Assembly (NCBI GenBank): GCA_964440935.1
Contig: CAYTTY010000058.1
Span: 1 to 19,268, forward strand
Origin: WJJR01 sp964440935
GTDB lineage: Bacteria; Zixibacteria; MSB-5A5; WJJR01
Reading direction: 5' to 3'
DNA: 19,268 nucleotides
The notes under the pieces are model-generated. The model was given only the letters and a program-made list of their open reading frames with translations, was not told the DNA's origin and made no database searches. Within the stretch, counting starts at the first letter, position 1. Each line of letters begins with the position of its first letter. Shown here one piece after another: positions 1 to 5,916 of the stretch. Position numbers and translations under genes: made by a program.

Positions 1-61
1 CAAAACGTAGGGTCGCACGGCAGTGCGCCCGCCCGCCGCAACAGTTTCAATCGGACAGGAA

Positions 62-78
62 TTTTGACAACCGCTATA
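62..78. repeat. MITE-like terminal sequence (solo end)
   Basis: The sequence TTTTGACAACCGCTATA, read on the other strand as TATAGCGGTTGTCAAAA, resembles the 17-bp terminal repeat of the complete element at 3335-3526 (TAGAGCGATTGTCAGAA). It has the same orientation as that element's right end. It is probably the end of a copy whose body lies before the window or has decayed. The similarity was judged by eye. Confidence 0.4.
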
Positions 79-112
79 TTCCGTTTGAATCCAACAATTG
101 GTCGTACGTGGT

Positions 113-178
113 GTCACCCGCCCTCGGGTGACGCCTTGCCGGTAAGAGTGCCGTCACGCGAGGGTGCGTGACGGCACT
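113..178. repeat. Two adjacent strong hairpins in gene-free region
   Basis: Hairpin one is GTCACCCG (113-120), loop CCCT, CGGGTGAC (125-132). Hairpin two is AGTGCCGTCACGC (147-159), a 6-nt loop, then GCGTGACGGCACT (166-178), which is 13 perfectly paired bases. Neither is followed by a real T-tract on either strand, so they look more like REP-type intergenic palindromes than intrinsic terminators. They lie downstream of the leftward peroxiredoxin gene and could still stabilise the 3' end of its transcript. Positions 1-417 contain no convincing gene; they hold only this cluster, the pair at 254-317 and two repeat ends. Confidence 0.6.
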
Positions 179-195
179 TTGGAATCGGGCAGTCA

Positions 196-212
196 TTCTG
201 ATAACCGTTATA
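196..212. repeat. MITE-like terminal sequence (second solo end)
   Basis: The sequence TTCTGATAACCGTTATA is the same kind of sequence as 62-78 and as the right end at 3510-3526 (TTCTGACAATCGCTCTA), in the same orientation. It flanks the hairpin pair at 113-178. The segment 62-212 may therefore be a decayed element or two tandem right ends. Confidence 0.4.
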
Positions 213-253
213 GGGTATGTTGAAGAAGCCGTTGCAATCTTCGTGCATTCGTA

Positions 254-317
254 GGGGCGTATTGAATACGCCCCCTGCGCGTAACCGCTACGGGGGCAGG
301 GCGTACTCAGTACGCCC
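254..317. repeat. Paired GGGGCGTAT-type dispersed palindromes
   Basis: There are two near-identical palindromes. The first is GGGGCGTAT (254-262), loop TGA, ATACGCCCC (266-274). The second is GGGCGTACT (299-307), loop C, AGTACGCCC (309-317). They are separated by a short spacer containing GTAACCGCTACGGGGGC. Pairs of 'GTAGGGGCGTATT...AATACGCCCC' type are a familiar kind of dispersed intergenic repeat in environmental bacterial genomes. Short readings through them on either strand give arginine/proline-rich peptides with no protein character. Confidence 0.6.
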
Positions 318-417
318 CTTCGCACGGTGGTCTTGTCGATGCACAAAGCGATGGCGTCTCAGACACTTTCGACGCGCCCTATCGAGCGGGGCACCACAAA
401 CTGATTGAATGACCGGA

Positions 418-1014
418 TTATAGCGCCTCCAGCACCTCATCGAGGTGGTCATCGACTTTGACCTTGGGGAAAATCCTGGCGATCTTGCCCTTCTCGTCGA
501 TGATGAAGGTGGTGCGTTCGACACCCATATAGGTACGTCCATACATTGACTTTTCTTTCCACACGCCATACGCCTGCACGACCGTCTTGTCCTCGTCGGC
601 CAACAACGGGAAATTGAGGTCGAACTTGTCGTGGAATTTGCCGTGAGACTTGACACTGTCCGGACTGACGCCCAGCACGACCGCTTTCTTTTTCTTCAAT
701 TCAGCTGCGCCGTCTCGGAATGAACAGGCCTCCTTGGTGCACCCAGGGGTATCATCCTTGGGATAGAAGTACAGCACCACCTTCTTGCCTTTAAAGTCCT
801 TTAACGACACCATGTTGCCGTCGGCATCGGGGAGCATGAACGTGGGCGCGGTCTGTCCCTCTTTGAGCGTGGTAGAGCCGGCAGCCGTCGCCCCGGATTT
901 GGTCGCCGCCGTCTTCTTGGCCGTGGGCTTGCCTTTGGCGGTAGCACGGGTAGATGTTTTAGTCGATTTGGTCTTGCTGGGTTTGGACTTGCCGGTTCCG
1001 GTCGTCTTGGCCAT
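418..1014 (-). CDS. bcp: Thioredoxin-dependent peroxiredoxin, Bcp/PrxQ family, with Lys/Thr/Ala-rich N-terminal tail
   Basis: A 198-residue peroxiredoxin that reduces H2O2 and organic hydroperoxides using thioredoxin-type donors. The AhpC/TSA fold starts near residue 50 (LKEGQTAPTFMLPD). It contains FYPKDDTPGCTKEACSFRD, with peroxidatic Cys92 in TPxxC and a resolving Cys97 five residues on, the usual Bcp/PrxQ arrangement. It ends with the family's RTTFIIDEKGKI strand. The start MAKTTGTGK was chosen because GGGAGA lies just upstream; a start ten residues earlier would have to run through that site. Residues 1-49 are unusual: almost entirely K, T, S, A and G, resembling a histone H1-like tail, with no signal peptide. 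The gene is alone on its strand and divergent from the lpoB pair. Confidence 0.93.
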   Translation of the reverse strand: MAKTTGTGKSKPSKTKSTKTSTRATAKGKPTAKKTAATKSGATAAGSTTLKEGQTAPTFMLPDADGNMVSLKDFKGKKVVLYFYPKDDTPGCTKEACSFRDGAAELKKKKAVVLGVSPDSVKSHGKFHDKFDLNFPLLADEDKTVVQAYGVWKEKSMYGRTYMGVERTTFIIDEKGKIARIFPKVKVDDHLDEVLEAL

Positions 1015-1145
1015 GTATGTCTCCCTCTGCCCCCTGACCCTCATCCTGGGCCTGTGTCACTAGCAGTTCTGCCAACAAATCATTCATTTACGTTGAGCAC
1101 GGGATTTGTGTTGTCGCGTGTTTGCCGCAAATGTTGATTGACCAT

Positions 1146-1163
1146 GATCCGGATTGCCGGATC
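1146..1163. promoter_or_regulatory. Palindrome upstream of a possible -10, lpoB side of divergent promoter region
   Basis: GATCCGG, loop ATTG, CCGGATC forms a perfect 7-bp inverted repeat. A TATAAG hexamer follows at 1170-1175, about 50 bases before the lpoB-like start. No good -35 lies at normal spacing, so a regulator might act here or the promoter may be elsewhere. The rest of the 212-bp divergent intergenic stretch (1015-1226) shows nothing distinctive. Confidence 0.3.
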
Positions 1164-1226
1164 GCGTTGTATAAGTACTTAAGGTGGGTTTATAACCAGC
1201 ATTGGCCTCATCGAGAGGGGGAATAG

Positions 1227-1835
1227 ATGTACAATCGAGTCGTTGCAGTACTGGTTCTCGCCCTGTTTGTGATTGGTGCATCGGGGTGCTCGTCGCGGAA
1301 AGTCGTCTCACGGGTCGATGAAGGCGAACAGATCGACTTGTCGGGACGGTGGAATGACACCGACTCGCGCATGGTGGCCCAGGCGACCATCCTGGACTGC
1401 CTGAATCACCCGTGGATCGGTGAATTCATGCGTGAAGAGGGCGACAAACCGGTCGTCATCGTTGGCTCAGTTCGCAACAAAACGCAGGAGCATATCCCGG
1501 TCAACACGTTCGTCAACGATATCGAACGGGCCTTCATCAACTCGGGCGAGGTCGAAGTCGTCGCCTCGGCGACCGAACGTGAGGATCTCCGCGCCGAGCG
1601 ACGAGACCAGCGCATCAACGCCTCGCCGGAAACGCTGAAGGAAATGGGAAAGGAACTCGGCGCCGACTACATGATGATCGGTGAGATCAACCAGATCATC
1701 GATTCCGAGGAAGGCGAGAAGGTCTCGTTCTATCAGGCCGACATGCAGTTGATCGACATCGAGACCAACCGCAAGGTCTGGCTCGGCGGGGAGAAAATTA
1801 AGAAGTACATCGCACGGACCAAGTATAAGCCGTAA
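1227..1835 (+). CDS. LpoB-like penicillin-binding protein activator lipoprotein
   Basis: A 202-residue lipoprotein. Residues 1-20 form a hydrophobic signal peptide (VVAVLVLALFVIGASG), followed by Cys21 in an ASGC lipobox, so it should be lipidated and outer-membrane anchored. The mature part has the LpoB/COG3417 pattern: DLSGRWNDTDSRMVAQ, then a globular domain with KPVVIVGSVRNKTQEHIPV, NTFVNDIERAFINSGEVEVVAS, and a late ELGADYMMIGEINQI. In enterobacteria LpoB stimulates the peptidoglycan synthase PBP1b; that role here is by family only. The start is well supported by GAGAGGGGG five bases upstream of ATG. The next lipoprotein gene begins 8 bases after its stop, so the two are co-transcribed. 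Confidence 0.85.
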   Translation: MYNRVVAVLVLALFVIGASGCSSRKVVSRVDEGEQIDLSGRWNDTDSRMVAQATILDCLNHPWIGEFMREEGDKPVVIVGSVRNKTQEHIPVNTFVNDIERAFINSGEVEVVASATEREDLRAERRDQRINASPETLKEMGKELGADYMMIGEINQIIDSEEGEKVSFYQADMQLIDIETNRKVWLGGEKIKKYIARTKYKP

Positions 1836-1843
1836 CCGCGACC

Positions 1844-3268
1844 ATGGATGGAATTCGCCGAGTCACAGGCGGCCGTCGGTGGGCGGCGCTGGGCATGGCG
1901 CTGCTGGCGGCTGTGTCGGTGGCCGGGTGCGCCTCCCATGCGCAGAATATGGCCGAGGTGCGCGGGGCGCTGCTGCGAGGGGCGCCCAGCGAGGCATTGA
2001 GTGAATTCACCGGGCAGAAGGAAAAGCCCGATGATCTCCTCTATCTTCTGGAACGCGGATTTCTGGAACACGAAGCAGGCAATTATGAAGCCTCGAATGC
2101 GGCGTTTGAAGCCGCCGAATTGCGCGCCGAGGAGCTGTACACGAAGAGCGTCTCCGAGGAAATCGCCGCGCTCGTCACCAGCGATAAGACTCTCCCCTAC
2201 CGTGGCTATCCGCACGAATTGGTCCTGATCCAGTACTTCCGTGCCTTCAACTATCTCAAGCTCGGCCGGTACAACGATGCACTCGTGGAGGCACGCAAGG
2301 CCAACCAGCGGATGGTTGAATTGCGTGACAAGAAAGAAGGCAAGGACACTTACCGCAACGATGCGTTCATGCAGTATTTCACGGCGCTGCTTTACGAAGA
2401 TGCCGGTGAATGGAACGACGCCGCCGTGGCCTATCGCAACGCCTACATCGCCTACCAGCACTACAACGACATGTACGGTGTTCCACCTCCCGAAACGTTG
2501 CCCTCTGATTTGTATCGCGCGTTAACACGCATCGATGCAACTGATGAAGCGGTACGATTCGAAGAGAAGTATCCCGATGTCGTTGCGGATGCGTTGACCG
2601 GACGGGACGCCAACGTGGTGGTATTTGTCGAATACGGATTCTCACCGTATCTCGAACCGGTGGATATCGTCCTCCCGATTTTCGATAACAAAAACGACGA
2701 GGAGTATCGGGGGTGCGACGATTGCGAACGGGAGTATGCCCGTGTGCTGGTCGATCGCTACGGCAACAACATCTATGCCTATTCGGGTAATCGATTCACC
2801 CTCGACCACGTGTTGAAATTCGCCTTTCCCCGTGTTGTCAACTACCCCTCCCAAGCATCGTGGGCGCGCATCGAGGAACCGGTGACTCAAGCCGTGACCG
2901 CGCCACCAGCCGAACCAATCGCAGCGATCATGACCCAGAGCTTCAATGAGCGGATGCCGACGATTCTGCTGCGAACAATCGCGCGGGCACTCGCCAAAGA
3001 ACTCGCGCGAGTACAAGCCAAGAAGGCAGACAAGACCCTTGGTGTGCTGGTCAACATTGCCGGTCTGGCAACGGAGCGAGCTGACGATCGTTCCTGGCTG
3101 CTGCTTCCGGAAGAGATCGATATGGTCAAACTCGCCCTTCCCCCGGGGCCGCAGGACCTCGAAATCGTCTTCCATGCAGCCGATGATCGCGTGATTGAAA
3201 AACAGATCATTCCAATTACCGTACGCGACGATCGCATGACGTTTGTGCGTGTGCGGTGTTATCAGTGA
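1844..3268 (+). CDS. COG3014-type lipoprotein with TPR-like helical repeats
   Basis: A 474-residue protein. It has an Arg-rich n-region, a hydrophobic segment and a VAGC lipobox with Cys29, giving a lipoprotein signal. Residues about 45-230 are helical with TPR character: DLLYLLERGFLEHEAGNYEASNAAFEAAE, then VLIQYFRAFNYLKLGRYNDALVEARKAN, then FMQYFTALLYEDAGEWNDAAVAYRNAYIAY. The C-terminal half is less repetitive and rich in beta-type segments (GDDRSWLLLPEEID-like region and a final ITVRDDRMTFVRVRCYQ). The family is uncharacterised but recurs beside LpoB-like genes, which suggests a periplasmic scaffold in cell-wall synthesis; that is inference. No clear Shine-Dalgarno precedes the ATG, so translation is probably coupled to the upstream gene. 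A start at residue 18 would leave an unusually short signal sequence. Confidence 0.78.
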   Translation: MDGIRRVTGGRRWAALGMALLAAVSVAGCASHAQNMAEVRGALLRGAPSEALSEFTGQKEKPDDLLYLLERGFLEHEAGNYEASNAAFEAAELRAEELYTKSVSEEIAALVTSDKTLPYRGYPHELVLIQYFRAFNYLKLGRYNDALVEARKANQRMVELRDKKEGKDTYRNDAFMQYFTALLYEDAGEWNDAAVAYRNAYIAYQHYNDMYGVPPPETLPSDLYRALTRIDATDEAVRFEEKYPDVVADALTGRDANVVVFVEYGFSPYLEPVDIVLPIFDNKNDEEYRGCDDCEREYARVLVDRYGNNIYAYSGNRFTLDHVLKFAFPRVVNYPSQASWARIEEPVTQAVTAPPAEPIAAIMTQSFNERMPTILLRTIARALAKELARVQAKKADKTLGVLVNIAGLATERADDRSWLLLPEEIDMVKLALPPGPQDLEIVFHAADDRVIEKQIIPITVRDDRMTFVRVRCYQ

Positions 3269-3288
3269 TCACATGGAGTGCCAGCATC

Positions 3289-3318
3289 CGGACCGCCGAG
3301 CTAAGGCTCGGCGGTCCG
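3289..3318 (+). terminator. Strong hairpin after the lipoprotein operon
   Basis: CGGACCGCCGAGC (3289-3301), loop TAAG, GCTCGGCGGTCCG (3306-3318) gives 13 perfect base pairs, 20 bases after the stop codon. No T-run follows (TCGCCCGCC), so it is either a U-less terminator/3'-end stabiliser or a dispersed palindrome. Confidence 0.5.
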
Positions 3319-3334
3319 TCGCCCGCCAATCCGC

Positions 3335-3526
3335 TAGAGCGATTGTCAGAATAATTGTCCGATTGCGAACGCAACCCCAACTGTCATTCCCGCGAAAGCG
3401 GGAATCCATTTGAGGCTCGTAGTGTGTTCAAAATGGATCCCCGCTTTCGCGGGGATGACAGCGGCAAGCTGTTTCGCCCAAATGGATCGCTGAGGCAAAC
3501 GAATTGTGTTTCTGACAATCGCTCTA
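3335..3526. mobile_element. 192-bp MITE-like element with 17-bp terminal inverted repeats
   Basis: The left end TAGAGCGATTGTCAGAA (3335-3351) and right end TTCTGACAATCGCTCTA (3510-3526) are perfect inverted repeats. Both outer bases read TA, as expected if a Tc1/mariner-IS630-like transposase duplicated a TA target. There is no room for a transposase. Readings through it give the CHSRESGNP-type peptide typical of noncoding dispersed repeats. The interior contains a second palindrome (3381-3461). The right end is 14 bases from the tag stop codon. Related solo ends occur at 62-78, 196-212 and 19218-19234. Confidence 0.65.
3381..3461. repeat. TGTCATTCC-type dispersed palindrome nested in the MITE
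   Basis: Two 31-nt arms (3381-3411 and 3431-3461) are inverted copies with only a few differences, separated by 19 nt. Each arm contains TGTCATTCCCGCGAAAGCGG or the G/C variant of its complement, a widely dispersed bacterial intergenic repeat. It sits inside the longer element, so either it was inserted there or it is part of the element's core. A minimal version (19 bp) also sits inside mtaB at 8385-8403. Confidence 0.75.
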
Positions 3527-3539
3527 ACAGGCATGCATC

Positions 3540-4109
3540 TCAGCAACACGCCGTATACCGAAAACAACTCACAATATGATCATTCACCATCCCCGTTGCC
3601 TGCATCAGTGCATAGATGATCGTAGGACCGACGAAGGTGAATCCGCGCCGTTTCAGATCTTCGCTGAGGATTTCAGACTCTCTTGACGTCGCCGGAATGT
3701 CTTTCATCGTACGGCGTTTACGAACGATTGGCTTGTTATTTACAAACTGCCAGATGTAAGTATCGAAACTGCCGAACTCCCTTTGCACCTCGCGAAAGCG
3801 CCGGGCGTTGTTGATTGCTGAATTGATCTTCAGCCGATTGCGGATGATGCCCTTATCATTCAGTAGTCGGTTGATGTCGCGTTCGGAGAACCGTGCGACT
3901 TTGTCGACGTCGAAGTTCCGAAACGCTTGCCGATAGTTCTCGCGACGATTCAGTATTGTCGCCCAACTGAGCCCGGCCTGGGCGCCGTCGAGGACCAACG
4001 CTTCGAACCAGCGACGGTCGTCATGCAACGGCACACCCCACTCGGTATCGTGGTATTGCTGCATCAACGGGCTGGAGTTGGCCCAGTCGCACCGTTTGGG
4101 TTCGGTCAT
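3540..4109 (-). CDS. tag: DNA-3-methyladenine glycosylase I
   Basis: A 189-residue base-excision repair enzyme that removes 3-methyladenine from alkylated DNA. The zinc-snap residues are all visible: Cys7 (KRCDW), His20 (QYHDTEWG), His178 and Cys182 (NDHIVSCF). They match the E. coli positions 4, 17, 175 and 179 with a constant +3 offset. The segment FEALVLDGAQAGLSWATIL has Asp41 at the place of the E. coli base-recognition Glu38, a variant that I believe also occurs in other Tag proteins. The start is the ATG of an ATGA overlap with the upstream SRPBCC gene, so translation is coupled. Longer in-frame readings upstream overlap that gene and have no support. The 3' end lies 14 bp from the MITE. 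Confidence 0.93.
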   Translation of the reverse strand: MTEPKRCDWANSSPLMQQYHDTEWGVPLHDDRRWFEALVLDGAQAGLSWATILNRRENYRQAFRNFDVDKVARFSERDINRLLNDKGIIRNRLKINSAINNARRFREVQREFGSFDTYIWQFVNNKPIVRKRRTMKDIPATSRESEILSEDLKRRGFTFVGPTIIYALMQATGMVNDHIVSCFRYTACC

Positions 4110-4780
4110 GTGGTCGACTTTCGCGACGCCAGCCAGCCTTCGTGCCGAATTGGTCTGCCGGTTTCGAGATAAGACTTGAGCGAATCCATCAACCAACTCC
4201 ATCCCTCTTTCATGTCTTCACGATCTTTGCGTGAACTCAACTTGGTATGCTGCACGCGTACTACCACCTTACGGCCACCGTTGGGCGTAAACGTGACTTC
4301 GACCAGTGTGCCCGGGCAATGGTCCGTATTGTCCCATGTAAACTTCAGTCGCCGCCGTGGTTCGATGTTCACGAATGTTCCCTGGTCGCCGTCGGCATTG
4401 GAATACTGTCCACCGACTTTCAGATCGGCATGTGCTTTCGTCGTAAACCACTTGCTGAGCACCTTCGGATCACTGAACGCGTCATACGCTTTAGTCGCCG
4501 ACGAGGCGATCGTTCGTTGTACACTGACTTCAAACTTACCGTCGGCGCGTTCACCAAGTACTCGTTTGCCACGTTCGAGTTCATAGCGCACGGTGACTGT
4601 TTGCGACCACCAGGGCGCCAGTTTGTACTTGGTCTTCAGATACCTGGCAATCGTTGCATGGTCCTTATTCCTCGCGCCCCAGCGGTCAAGAATGCCGAAC
4701 CAGACATCCCATTCTCGTCCCGTCTTCGCCGCAACGGCCTCATTGGAAATCGATTTCTCACCAGCTTGCTTTGCCGGCAT
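4106..4780 (-). CDS. DUF4287-like plus SRPBCC (AHSA1-type) protein
   Basis: A 224-residue two-domain protein. Residues about 15-75 (GREWDVWFGILDRWGARNKD... APWWSQTVTVRYELERGKR) have the Trp-rich signature of the DUF4287 domain. Residues about 83-215 form an SRPBCC/AHSA1-type domain: VQRTIASSATKAYDAFSDPKVLSKWFT, then GGQYSNADGDQGTFVNIEPRRRLKFTWDN, then GTLVEVTFTPNGG, then the closing KEGWSWLMDSLKSYLETG helix. Such proteins bind small hydrophobic ligands or chaperone partners, but no specific function can be assigned. GAGGAG lies about 8 bases upstream of the start. It overlaps tag by four bases (ATGA), so the two are expressed together and may both respond to the same stress. Confidence 0.82.
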   Translation of the reverse strand: MPAKQAGEKSISNEAVAAKTGREWDVWFGILDRWGARNKDHATIARYLKTKYKLAPWWSQTVTVRYELERGKRVLGERADGKFEVSVQRTIASSATKAYDAFSDPKVLSKWFTTKAHADLKVGGQYSNADGDQGTFVNIEPRRRLKFTWDNTDHCPGTLVEVTFTPNGGRKVVVRVQHTKLSSRKDREDMKEGWSWLMDSLKSYLETGRPIRHEGWLASRKSTT

Positions 4781-4815
4781 GGTCTCATCGCTCCTCGTAA
4801 CGTTCGTGTGACAGA

Positions 4816-4847
4816 AAGTGGTGCGTTCCGTTCGGCGCGCACCACTT
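4816..4847 (-). terminator. Hairpin downstream of the selenoprotein gene
   Basis: AAGTGGTGCG (4816-4825), a 12-nt loop, and CGCACCACTT (4838-4847) pair perfectly over 10 bp. On the - strand the stem ends in CTT and is followed by TCTGTC, giving a weak U-rich tail. It lies 26-57 bases after the stop of the gene at 4873, which fits a terminator or partial attenuator before the SRPBCC-tag pair. Confidence 0.45.
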
Positions 4848-4872
4848 GTTGTCTATGGATCAGCTCACCGAC

Positions 4873-5775
4873 TTACTCGTCACTCTCCTCGGGCGATTCG
4901 ATTTCCTTGATTTCCTTCTGGGCAAATTCTGCATCCTCGCCATCCGGCCATCTTTCCAGGTACTGCTTGTATGCCGCCACGGCATCCTCTTCGCGACCGT
5001 CTTTTTGTGCAAAGTAACCCATATAGATGGTCGCATCCTGTACTCTTTCACTCTGTGGCCACTTCTCAATCAGTGCGCTGCAAAAGGCATTCGCCAACAT
5101 GAACTTGTCCTGCCGGCCCGCCACAATCGCACGTTGGAGTTGTGCCTTGGCAGCCATATCAGCCATATTGGCTGAATCGCGCTTGATGATCGCAGCGTAG
5201 CGTTCATCGGCATCGTCCCAACGACGTCGCTCGTAGAGTTTATTGCCCAACGCGTAGACGAAATCCAAGTCTGACGACATCTCCGATTCCTTCGCCATCA
5301 TCGATTCAAGCGTTCCGATACCTTCGTGGTACCCTTCGACGGTATCAATGAACGTCCCGGTGCGGATAAACCCAAGGGTACGGTCAATCTCTTCACCGTT
5401 CGGTTTAGCAACAATCACCGTCGGGAGACCGGCGATGCTGTACCGATCACGAATCTCCGGGGTATCCGGAGCATGAATCTTCACCAGAACGTAACGATCT
5501 TTGGCCCACTCCTGGAATTGAGGATCGGCCCACGTGGACTCTGCCAGAGTCCGGCATGATCCTCAACCACGGCTGTAGATGTCGATCAGCAGATGGCGGT
5601 CGCTCTCCTGTGCCATCTCCAATCCCTCCTCCAGCGAATTCTGCCACATTTCGTGGCCGATAAAGCTCTTGTCCCACGGGGTCTCTTCATCCGCCCCGGC
5701 GGGACCAGCCAACAGCGCCAGCAGTGCAATCGCCAAAACCGAGAGCGCGGTGCCGGCTGTGAGACGTTTCTGCAT
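4873..5775 (-). CDS. Exported thioredoxin-like selenoprotein (UGSC active site) with TPR-like C-terminus; in-frame TGA at 5563-5565 read as selenocysteine
   Basis: Read through one TGA, this is a 300-residue protein. Residues 1-28 form a signal peptide (LSVLAIALLALLAGPAGA before DEE), so it acts outside the cytoplasm. The thioredoxin fold spans about 35-155: HLLIDIYSRG, then U71-G-S-C74, then RTLAESTWADPQFQEWAKDR, KIHAPD, and the cis-Pro loop AGLPTVIV (Pro118). The C/KxLExxTFxDPxV-like pattern right after the motif is that of DsbD-gamma-like domains. TGA occupies the place of the nucleophilic Cys. Residues about 175-290 are TPR-like (LGNKLYERRRWDDADERYAAII; YMGYFAQKDGREEDAVAAYKQYLERWP), ending acidic. 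GGGAGG upstream supports the ATG. A SECIS-like hairpin starts directly after the TGA. The alternative is a nonsense mutation or sequencing error, but both are less likely given the exact position and the hairpin. The likely role is thiol/disulfide exchange or peroxide reduction in the periplasm. Confidence 0.82.
5522..5565 (-). promoter_or_regulatory. bSECIS-like element directing selenocysteine at TGA 5565-5563
   Basis: On the - strand the TGA is followed by GGATCATGCC (5562-5553), then stem GGACTCT (5552-5546), apical loop GGC (5545-5543), and stem AGAGTCC (5542-5536). The upper stem is 7 perfect base pairs. The loop starts 18 nt after the TGA and has G at its first two positions, as described for bacterial SECIS elements. 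An outer stem pairs GGATC (5562-5558) with GATCC (5526-5522), and GCC can pair with GGC further in. The whole structure lies within the coding frame, as bacterial SelB-dependent decoding requires. Confidence 0.78.
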
Positions 5776-5826
5776 GTAAACCTCCCATGCGGTTGGAGTT
5801 CTTGAAATGAACTGTTGTTGTCACTT

Positions 5827-5878
5827 CATACTGCTGCGGCGCCTGTGGGCGCCTGATCAGACTGCTGGACGCAGTATG
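5827..5878. repeat. Nested inverted repeat between miaB and the selenoprotein gene
   Basis: Outer arms CATACTGC (5827-5834) and GCAGTATG (5871-5878) enclose GGCGCC, loop TGTG, GGCGCC (5838-5853). It lies in the 141-bp gap after miaB. It may act as a terminator without a T-tract, a processing site, or simply a dispersed palindrome. Confidence 0.4.
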
Positions 5879-5916
5879 CAAAACAGGACGATCAATGTCT
5901 TGTGAAAAATCGGGCT

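Noticed and set aside
1733..3175. Long - strand frames opposite the lipoprotein genes
   Set aside because: The + strand genes have lipoboxes and family motifs; the antisense frames have none.
3346..3579. Small proteins of about 73 residues on both strands
   Set aside because: They translate the MITE and its palindrome; peptides such as CHSRESGNP and VIPAKAGIH are the hallmark of the noncoding repeat.
4247..5017. 256-codon + strand open frame
   Set aside because: It crosses antisense through the SRPBCC gene, an intergenic hairpin and the selenoprotein 3' end. It has no recognisable domain.
5563..5775. A short stand-alone secreted 70-residue peptide ending at TGA, with a separate gene starting at GTG 5484
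   Set aside because: Both parts are halves of one thioredoxin fold in the same frame. The 26 codons between them encode the expected CxxC-following helix, and a SECIS-like hairpin follows the TGA. A pseudogene is the main alternative but explains neither the exact position nor the hairpin.
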